Shown here: piece after piece, positions 12,078 through 17,211 of the stretch
Layout: the number at the start of each line of letters is the position of its first letter
How positions within the stretch are numbered: the stretch's first letter is position 1
Assembly (NCBI GenBank): GCA_964492135.1
Contig: CAZBJW010000070.1
Location: forward strand, 1 to 17,211
Length of the DNA: 17,211 bases
From: CAYGAW01 sp964492135
GTDB taxonomy: Bacteria > Chloroflexota > Anaerolineae > UBA7937 > B3-Chlor
Reading direction: 5' to 3'
The notes under the pieces: model-generated
Told to the model about the DNA's origin: nothing
Seen by the model: only the letters and a program-made list of their open reading frames with translations
The model's database searches: none
Program-made: the position numbers and the translations under genes

Positions 12078-14847
12078 GCGCCAAGTCCTCGGGCTGTCAA
12101 GTCTCTCGTCACGCGCCGCCGCGATGATGAATCGCGTCAAAGGGCTGATCCCCTACCAACTGAAGCTAGCCGCTAGGTCGCTACGGGGACGGGTTGCAGC
12201 GTATCTTCTGCTGGCCGCCCTGCTGCCTCTCGGTGTCCTCGTGGTGTCGGGCGCACTAATACAGCCCGCTCTGATTCGATCCGGCGTAGAGTCCAACCTA
12301 GTCGCCTTGTCCGAAGCCGGCAGTAGACTCATCGTTCAGCGACTGCAGGAAGCTCAGGCTCAGATTCAGGTCATGGCAGCTGACCCTGTCATCGCGTCTG
12401 GCGCGAGTTCGAGGGAAAACAAGCAGGCCCGGTTGGACGCACTCAAAGGCTTCTATCCCATCTTTGATGACATCACCTTGCTGGGCACCAGCGGCGGCGT
12501 CCTTGCATCTACCACTTATCAGTACTACTGGACCGGTTGGCAAGGCAACCGGTGGTATCAAGAGGCGCTGCAAGGCCGCACAGTCATCTCAGACGCCTTC
12601 ATCATTCCCCAAGTCGACGAGGTAGTAGTCCTGGTAGCAACGCCAGTCACGACTCCGTCAGGGTCGCTGGTGGGCGTGCTGTCTGGACAATTCAACATGG
12701 AGCACATCTGGTCGATCATTGACGAGCTCCACCCCGGAGAGAGAGGATTCGCCTTTCTCGTGAACGAAAGCAATACCATAATCGCGTACCCTGACAAGGA
12801 ACTGGTCTTCCATAAGCTCAGCGCCATCACCAGGGACGAGTTTGTCCTGCCCGACAGATCGGGCTTCGCTCAGTATATCGAGCTAGGCGGCTCGACGATT
12901 GCGGGGGGTTACTCGACCATCGTGCCTGCGGACTCGGCACTTCAGGGCGCATGGAGACTGGTGGTTGCCCAACCCACTGACGAAGCGTTCGCGATCCTCG
13001 ACTTCGCTCAGTCACAGTTTCGCGCTGCACTCTTTTTGGCTGCGGTCGTAGTTCTGGTCGTCACTTTCGTCCTTTCCCAATACTTGACCCACCCCTTGGC
13101 GAAACTGCTGGAGGCCACGACGGCAATGGCAAACTGGAGTTATCGAAACCACGGAGATGTCCTTGGAACCAACGAGATGGGCGCGCAGGCAGTGGGCGCA
13201 ATCGACACCCCAGCGCCCACCAAGGCTTCTCAACAACAATCGCAGCAAAAGATCACCCAGTCACCAGGCCTGCATGATATTCCTCTCGCATCCAGCACTG
13301 CCCCCCAGCTGAGAGCGACTTTCAGGGAGTTGACCAAACGGATGGCTGAACTCATGGCCTGTAGGATATGCGTGATCGCCACCTACGACCGCGCAACCAG
13401 GACTATGCAGGGTCAAGCGCCTGGCTATGGGGTGCCCGATGAACTCGTCCACTCCTTCCGCTACCGCGCCGATCTCCCGGTCGCTCAAGAGTTCTGGGAT
13501 TTCCGCCTTCGGGGTCCCTTCCTGACGAATGATGTCGGTGATATAGCTGAATTCTTCTTAGAATGGGTTGAGCGTTTCCGCCTCTTCAACCTCCTCGTGG
13601 TCCCTATGACCATGGAGGGTAGGATTACCGGTCTCGTGTACGCCGCCAGCAAACCCGGTGGTTTCACCCAGGATGACTCCAAGCTGCTGACAATTTTCGC
13701 CGGCCAAGCGGCGGTCATCATCGATAACGCTAGGCTCTTCGAGCAGACCAGGCATCTGGCGGTCACAGATCCATTGACCGGGCTTTGGAACAGGCGCCAC
13801 CTCCAGCAGGAACGCGCCGCCGAGGCAGTTCGCGCCCGTCGTTCGGGTCACCCGCTGTCCGTGCTTGTGATGGACATGGGTGACCTCAAGCTACTCAATG
13901 ATACCTACGGGCACGTAGTTGCGGACCAGGCGATAGTCATGGTGGCCCGAGTCCTGCTGACCGTATGTCGAGAGGTTGACATCGTCGGCCGGTACGGGGG
14001 AGATGAGTTCGCCGTCATCCTTCCGGCGACGGATGCCCAGGGCGCAGCATCTCTTGCCGATAGAATCCTGGCTGCTCTAGATAACCAGCCCTTCCTGGCG
14101 CCAGACGGAACCCAAGTGCAGTTGAGCGTCAGCGTAGGCGGGGCTACCTATCCTTCACACACTGATGATCCCGACAAACTGTTCTCTCTCGCCGACGAAG
14201 CCATGTATAGAGCCAAAATGGCCGGAGGCGGCCAATCTGCCTCGGCGACAAGTGGCTATGAAGAGCTGCCTGAGCAGGTGAACTCCGAGCTCGAGGAACT
14301 GGTCGGCCTACTGGCGGCGATAGACATCAGGGATCAACACACCATCAAGCACTCACGGGATGTGACCAAGCGCGCCCTTGCGTTGGGACGAGCGGCGGGC
14401 CTATCCGCAGGCCAGTTGGGAGCGCTGGAGATTGCGTCCATGCTCCACGATGTGGGCAAGATAGGCACCCCCTCCGACGTTCTCCTAACACAGAAGCCGC
14501 TCAGACTAGAGGAACAGAAGATGCTTCGAGATCACCCGCGCGCTGGATACATTCTCGTCGAGCAGATTCCTCAGATGAAAGCGGTGTCTCAGGCAGTGCT
14601 GTATCATCATGAAAGGTATGATGGGACAGGTTACCCCGTTGGCCTGAGTGGGGAGGATATTCCCCTTCTGGCACGTATCCTGAGGATTGTTGACGCGTTC
14701 TCGAACATGCTCGCGGACCACCCTAATAACGACTCTATGTCCCTTGAAGCAGTCCTTGAAGAAATCGGCGCTAAGGCCGGAACCCACTTCGACCCTGAGT
14801 TGGCGGAGCGGTTCATTGACCTGGTAAGAAACGGAGAAATCGACTAG
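12070..14847 (+). CDS. Membrane-bound dCache-GAF-GGDEF-HD-GYP cyclic-di-GMP enzyme
   Basis: A 925-residue inner-membrane sensor with both c-di-GMP synthesis and breakdown domains. The first helix (about 43-64) and second (about 319-339) flank a periplasmic dCache sensor with the typical NRWYQEAL and SGQFNMEHIW. After the second helix comes a degenerate HAMP-like stretch (HPLAKLLEATTAMA to NEMG, 341-371) and a Gln/Ser-rich linker, then GAF (about 418-560), GGDEF (about 565-725) and HD-GYP (about 760-925). The GGDEF domain has DPLTGLWNRR, metal Asp in VMDMGDLKLLND, intact GGDEF (643-647) and an RxxD inhibitory site (R634-D637). The HD-GYP domain has MLHDVGK (H793, D794) and HHERYDGTGYP (846-856). 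Both domains thus look catalytically able. No good ribosome-binding site precedes ATG 12070; ATG 12124 is an alternative start. Confidence 0.95.
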   Translation: MNRRQVLGLSSLSSRAAAMMNRVKGLIPYQLKLAARSLRGRVAAYLLLAALLPLGVLVVSGALIQPALIRSGVESNLVALSEAGSRLIVQRLQEAQAQIQVMAADPVIASGASSRENKQARLDALKGFYPIFDDITLLGTSGGVLASTTYQYYWTGWQGNRWYQEALQGRTVISDAFIIPQVDEVVVLVATPVTTPSGSLVGVLSGQFNMEHIWSIIDELHPGERGFAFLVNESNTIIAYPDKELVFHKLSAITRDEFVLPDRSGFAQYIELGGSTIAGGYSTIVPADSALQGAWRLVVAQPTDEAFAILDFAQSQFRAALFLAAVVVLVVTFVLSQYLTHPLAKLLEATTAMANWSYRNHGDVLGTNEMGAQAVGAIDTPAPTKASQQQSQQKITQSPGLHDIPLASSTAPQLRATFRELTKRMAELMACRICVIATYDRATRTMQGQAPGYGVPDELVHSFRYRADLPVAQEFWDFRLRGPFLTNDVGDIAEFFLEWVERFRLFNLLVVPMTMEGRITGLVYAASKPGGFTQDDSKLLTIFAGQAAVIIDNARLFEQTRHLAVTDPLTGLWNRRHLQQERAAEAVRARRSGHPLSVLVMDMGDLKLLNDTYGHVVADQAIVMVARVLLTVCREVDIVGRYGGDEFAVILPATDAQGAASLADRILAALDNQPFLAPDGTQVQLSVSVGGATYPSHTDDPDKLFSLADEAMYRAKMAGGGQSASATSGYEELPEQVNSELEELVGLLAAIDIRDQHTIKHSRDVTKRALALGRAAGLSAGQLGALEIASMLHDVGKIGTPSDVLLTQKPLRLEEQKMLRDHPRAGYILVEQIPQMKAVSQAVLYHHERYDGTGYPVGLSGEDIPLLARILRIVDAFSNMLADHPNNDSMSLEAVLEEIGAKAGTHFDPELAERFIDLVRNGEID

Positions 14848-14930
14848 GCGGGGCAATCGGCCTGCAGTCTGTCCCCGGGTGATCATGGGCTTAGCTAGCC
14901 GTGTGCTGAGGCAGAGGGGTGGACAGATTC

Positions 14931-15116
14931 ATGGCGAGAATGAGGATGCAGAAGCTGGATGAAACGGTGCAGGCGAAGCTCCAGGAGAAGGAGTATGAGA
15001 AGGACCATGGCCACCCCCTCTACCATGGTGCACTGAAGGGGGTTATCCTATCATGTCTTCTCGCCTTGGCCTTGATGACCCTCTGTTTCCTGTCGGTGAT
15101 GCTAGTGCGAGGCTGA
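14931..15116 (+). CDS. Small single-span membrane protein of unknown function
   Basis: A 61-residue protein with a highly charged, probably helical N-terminal half (MARMRMQKLDETVQ, then KLQEKEYEKDHGHP) and one membrane helix, VILSCLLALALMTLCFLSVM, ending in LVRG. The charged half would lie in the cytoplasm by the positive-inside rule, though its topology is not certain. ATG 14931 is chosen because GGTGG lies about eight bases upstream; GTG 14919 would add four residues. It starts 83 bp after the c-di-GMP gene on the same strand and is followed by a hairpin, so it is probably the last gene of that transcript. No family is recognised. Confidence 0.55.
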   Translation: MARMRMQKLDETVQAKLQEKEYEKDHGHPLYHGALKGVILSCLLALALMTLCFLSVMLVRG

Positions 15117-15123
15117 CTGGGTG

Positions 15124-15146
15124 CGGGGCTCCAGCAAGGAGCCCGC
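15124..15146. terminator. Bidirectional hairpin between convergent genes
   Basis: GGGCTCC (15126-15132), loop AGCAA, GGAGCCC (15138-15144), extended by a GC pair after one bulged G. It sits 7 bp after the small membrane protein stop and just downstream of the convergent PLP-enzyme stop. There is no clear T-tract on either strand. Confidence 0.5.
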
Positions 15147-15162
15147 TGGTGATCAGATCAGA

Positions 15163-16119
15163 CTAGCCCGGCATCCATGGAAGCCTGTCTAGGTCTACGT
15201 TTCCGCCTGAGAGTATCACCCCGATCCGCAGACCCCTGAGATCTATCTTCCTCTCGAAAAGGGCACCCACCGGCACAGCTGCTGAGGGCTCGATGATGAT
15301 CTTCATGCGCTCCCACACGTGACGCATGGCAGCGACGATCTCCTCCTCACTCACGGTCACGATCTGCTCCACACAGGCCCGAATGATGGGGAACGTGAGG
15401 TCCCCAAGTGACATCAGCAAGCCGTCGGCCACCGTCTTGGGGTTCACGGACGGGATGACCCTACCTTCCTGCAAGGACCGATAAGCATCGTCCGCCCCTT
15501 CCGGTTCAGCACCAATGACTCGTGTCTCCGGCGAAAGTCCAGACACCGCGAGCGCAGTTCCACTCATTAGCCCTCCTCCTCCAACAGGCGCCATCACCAC
15601 GTCAAGGCCGGAGACTTCCTCCAGTAGTTCCAGCGCCGCCGTTCCCTGTCCAGCTATGACCAGCGGGTCATTGTACGAGTGTACGAACACAGCGCCCGTC
15701 TCCTCGACGACTCGGGCCAGTGTCTCTCGGCGGGCCTGCTCTGTTGGTTCGCAATACACGATGCTGGCCCCGTAGCCCGCCACCGCGGCTCTCTTGACCC
15801 GGGGAGCATCCTTGGGCATGACGACCAAAGCCTCTATCCCGCGCATCTGAGCCGCGAGGGCCAGTGCAGCAGCGTGATTGCCAGAGGAGTGAGTGGCCAC
15901 ACCCCGGCTGGCCTCCTCTTCGGAAAGGGAGAAAACGGCGTTGCAGGCGCCACGGAACTTGAAGGCTCCTGCCTTCTGGAGGTTCTCGCACTTGAAGAAG
16001 AGACGGGCGTTGACCATCTGGTCGAGGCTGGCGCAGGTCAACACCGGGGTTCGGTGGGCGTATGGCCCGATGCGACGGGCTGCCTCACGTACAGAGTCAA
16101 TGTTTAGGGCTGCAGCCAT
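15163..16119 (-). CDS. PLP-dependent serine racemase / threonine dehydratase-type enzyme
   Basis: Fold-type II PLP enzyme, 318 residues, without the C-terminal ACT domain of biosynthetic threonine deaminase. The Schiff-base lysine is K54 in KAGAFKFRGACNAV; the PLP-binding loop is SSGNHAAA (78-85), the phosphate-binding glycine loop is VGGGGL (179-184), and SGGN (304-307) is near the end. S79 stands where serine racemases have the re-face catalytic Ser, whereas bacterial threonine dehydratases usually have Ala (SAGNH). E205, A209 and D211 match the divalent-metal ligands of mammalian serine racemase. It therefore belongs to the serine racemase / threo-3-hydroxyaspartate dehydratase subgroup; which activity dominates (racemisation or Ser/Thr/hydroxy-Asp dehydration) cannot be told from sequence. 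ATG 16119 is the family N-terminus; the ribosome-binding site (TTGGAG) is weak. Divergent from the gene at 16621. Confidence 0.88.
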   Translation of the reverse strand: MAAALNIDSVREAARRIGPYAHRTPVLTCASLDQMVNARLFFKCENLQKAGAFKFRGACNAVFSLSEEEASRGVATHSSGNHAAALALAAQMRGIEALVVMPKDAPRVKRAAVAGYGASIVYCEPTEQARRETLARVVEETGAVFVHSYNDPLVIAGQGTAALELLEEVSGLDVVMAPVGGGGLMSGTALAVSGLSPETRVIGAEPEGADDAYRSLQEGRVIPSVNPKTVADGLLMSLGDLTFPIIRACVEQIVTVSEEEIVAAMRHVWERMKIIIEPSAAVPVGALFERKIDLRGLRIGVILSGGNVDLDRLPWMPG

Positions 16120-16217
16120 GTCTCAGCGCTCCAAGCATCATGCTGGTGTGAGTGGTGTAACAGGCCCCGAATCCAACTAAGACCTCTCTTCTCTGAGCCT
16201 GGTCAAGCATCAGCGCG

Positions 16218-16246
16218 ATGTTATCACCGTGGTGGCCGCTAGTCAA
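16218..16246 (-). promoter_or_regulatory. Sigma70-type promoter for the PLP enzyme gene
   Basis: Minus strand: -35 TTGACT (16241-16246), 17-bp spacer, -10 TAACAT (16218-16223). Transcription would begin near 16211, about 90 nt before the ATG. Confidence 0.5.
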
Positions 16247-16464
16247 GCGACGCAGGGCCAGGTTCTTTCCCGGTCCCGGTGGCGATCGACAGCAGGCAGT
16301 CATTAGGTGCCCACGTATGCTCAATGATCAGGGGCAAGGGCGCCGTCGGCCATCGCCATGTTAGTGTTGTTCCCGGTAGTGCGGGAGCCCATGCCCCTCC
16401 CCACGCGGGGCAGTCGCCAGAGGCGAGAACACCATACGAGGCCGAGTCAGGTAGACTGGCCCCG

Positions 16465-16494
16465 TTGCTGAGTGTGGACGCTGTGTGCTATACT
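16465..16494 (+). promoter_or_regulatory. Extended -10 promoter for the homoserine dehydrogenase-like gene
   Basis: -35 TTGCTG (16465-16470), 18-bp spacer, -10 TATACT (16489-16494) preceded by TGC. Transcription would begin near 16501, giving a leader of about 120 nt before ATG 16621. Nothing else convincing was seen between the two divergent promoters (16247-16464), apart from a short CCCC-ACG-CGGGG hairpin near 16400. Confidence 0.6.
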
Positions 16495-16620
16495 TGAACT
16501 GGACAAGGGAACGAGCCCGTCCCACTTGTACGGCATCGCCTTCGTGAATGCAAAGGTGCTCTTCATACTTCATGTGTGGCCAACCGAAGGTTCCAACAGG
16601 ACGTAGGGGAGTATGTCTCA

Positions 16621-17211
16621 ATGAGCCGCACCATTCGCATCGTCCTCATCGGCCTGGGCAACCTTGGCTACCGCTTCTGTGACCTGCTCGCTGAGAAGCG
16701 CCCCAACATCGAGTCCACCTACGGCCTGCAAATCAAACTGGTGGGAGCCGCCGATAGTGGTGGGGCAGCTTGCGACGGGAACGGCCTGGACCCCGCCCAA
16801 TTGTCCGCCATCAAGAAAGCAGGAGGTAGTGTTGCCGACTATCCTGATGTGGGTTCGTCCCGCCTGGTTGGCGCTGACTTAATTGTCGGGGTAGACGCAG
16901 ATCTCCTCTGCGAAGCCTCGCCGGTCAACCTGGGTCAAGGTGCTGAACCTGGGCTGACTCACATTCGCACTGCGCTGAGCCGGGGGATGCACGTTGTCAC
17001 TCCCAACAAGGGACCTCTGATCGTGGCCTACCAGGAACTCCATGCTCTAGCCGCCAGCCAAGGCGTCGAACTCCGCTTCGACGGCACTGTGGCGGGCGGA
17101 TTGCCTGCCTTGTACCTCGGCCAGCGCGACCTCCGTGGGTCGGTCGTCCTCCGCATCGAGGCGGTCCCCAATCTCGTCACCGGCTACATCCTCGAGTTGC
17201 TGGGCGATGGG
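16621..17211 (+). CDS. Homoserine dehydrogenase-like protein (5' part, cut by window edge)
   Basis: The first 197 codons are open to the window end. The N-terminus, TIRIVLIGLGNLGYRF, is a Rossmann NAD(P)-binding motif (GLGNLG at 11-16). It is followed by VGAADSGGAAC and a GLDPAQL segment typical of homoserine dehydrogenases. THIRTALSRGMHVVTPNKGP carries the conserved NK pair that includes a catalytic Lys, and FDGTVAGGLPAL resembles the start of the substrate domain. Homoserine dehydrogenase reduces aspartate semialdehyde to homoserine in Met/Thr synthesis. The short form without an ACT domain is suspected, but the C-terminus is not visible, so an oxidoreductase paralogue is possible. GGGGAG lies nine bases before ATG. 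Confidence 0.85.
   Translation, partial: MSRTIRIVLIGLGNLGYRFCDLLAEKRPNIESTYGLQIKLVGAADSGGAACDGNGLDPAQLSAIKKAGGSVADYPDVGSSRLVGADLIVGVDADLLCEASPVNLGQGAEPGLTHIRTALSRGMHVVTPNKGPLIVAYQELHALAASQGVELRFDGTVAGGLPALYLGQRDLRGSVVLRIEAVPNLVTGYILELLGDG

Noticed and set aside
16097..16324. 75-residue minus-strand frame overlapping the PLP enzyme start
   Set aside because: It overlaps the gene and its promoter in another frame, and shows no domain or good start signal.
1..17211. tRNA, rRNA, CRISPR array, insertion sequence or integrase
   Set aside because: No cloverleaf, spaced repeat array, transposase motif or terminal inverted repeats were seen by eye.

Overview
The window reads as a GC-rich bacterial chromosome segment from a draft or metagenomic assembly; a 10-base N gap sits at 3444-3453. 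Gene content suggests a Chloroflexota-like (for example Anaerolineae) or similar environmental bacterium: a BMP-type nucleoside/simple-sugar ABC transporter, a cytoplasmic seven-bladed WD40 protein, a GGDEF plus HD-GYP fusion, and a single-barrel Old Yellow Enzyme homologue with a Cys cluster. This placement is inference; no marker gene is present.

Left third (1-5425, minus strand): an operon in the order substrate-binding lipoprotein, double ABC ATPase, permease, running off the left edge where a second permease would be expected. The ATPase carries about 115 extra residues with four predicted membrane helices, inserted between the Q-loop and signature of its first nucleotide-binding domain. 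The permease has an N-terminal extension with an extra hydrophobic hairpin. A good promoter (4799-4827) lies about 260 bp upstream of the binding-protein gene. Upstream of that is a frameshifted YbaK-type aminoacyl-tRNA deacylase gene.

Second region (4909-8222, minus strand): an apparent operon from a strong promoter at 8193-8222, encoding a 44-residue small ORF, a WD40 propeller, a transglutaminase-like protein, a deoxynucleoside kinase and the broken YbaK gene. The kinase next to a nucleoside-type transporter hints at (deoxy)nucleoside salvage.

Third region (8535-15116, plus strand): an Old Yellow Enzyme-family flavin oxidoreductase, a VOC (glyoxalase-fold) protein, an unrecognised 150-residue protein, about 680 bp without a convincing gene but with hairpins and a phased TTTAATG repeat, a short HTH-like ORF overlapping a 925-residue dCache-HAMP-like-GAF-GGDEF-HD-GYP cyclic-di-GMP enzyme, and a small single-span membrane protein.

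Right end (15163-17211): a PLP enzyme of the serine racemase/threonine dehydratase group on the minus strand, divergent from a homoserine dehydrogenase-like gene cut by the window edge. Most candidate sigma70-type promoters found share a -35 beginning TTGC, which looks like a local dialect of this genome.
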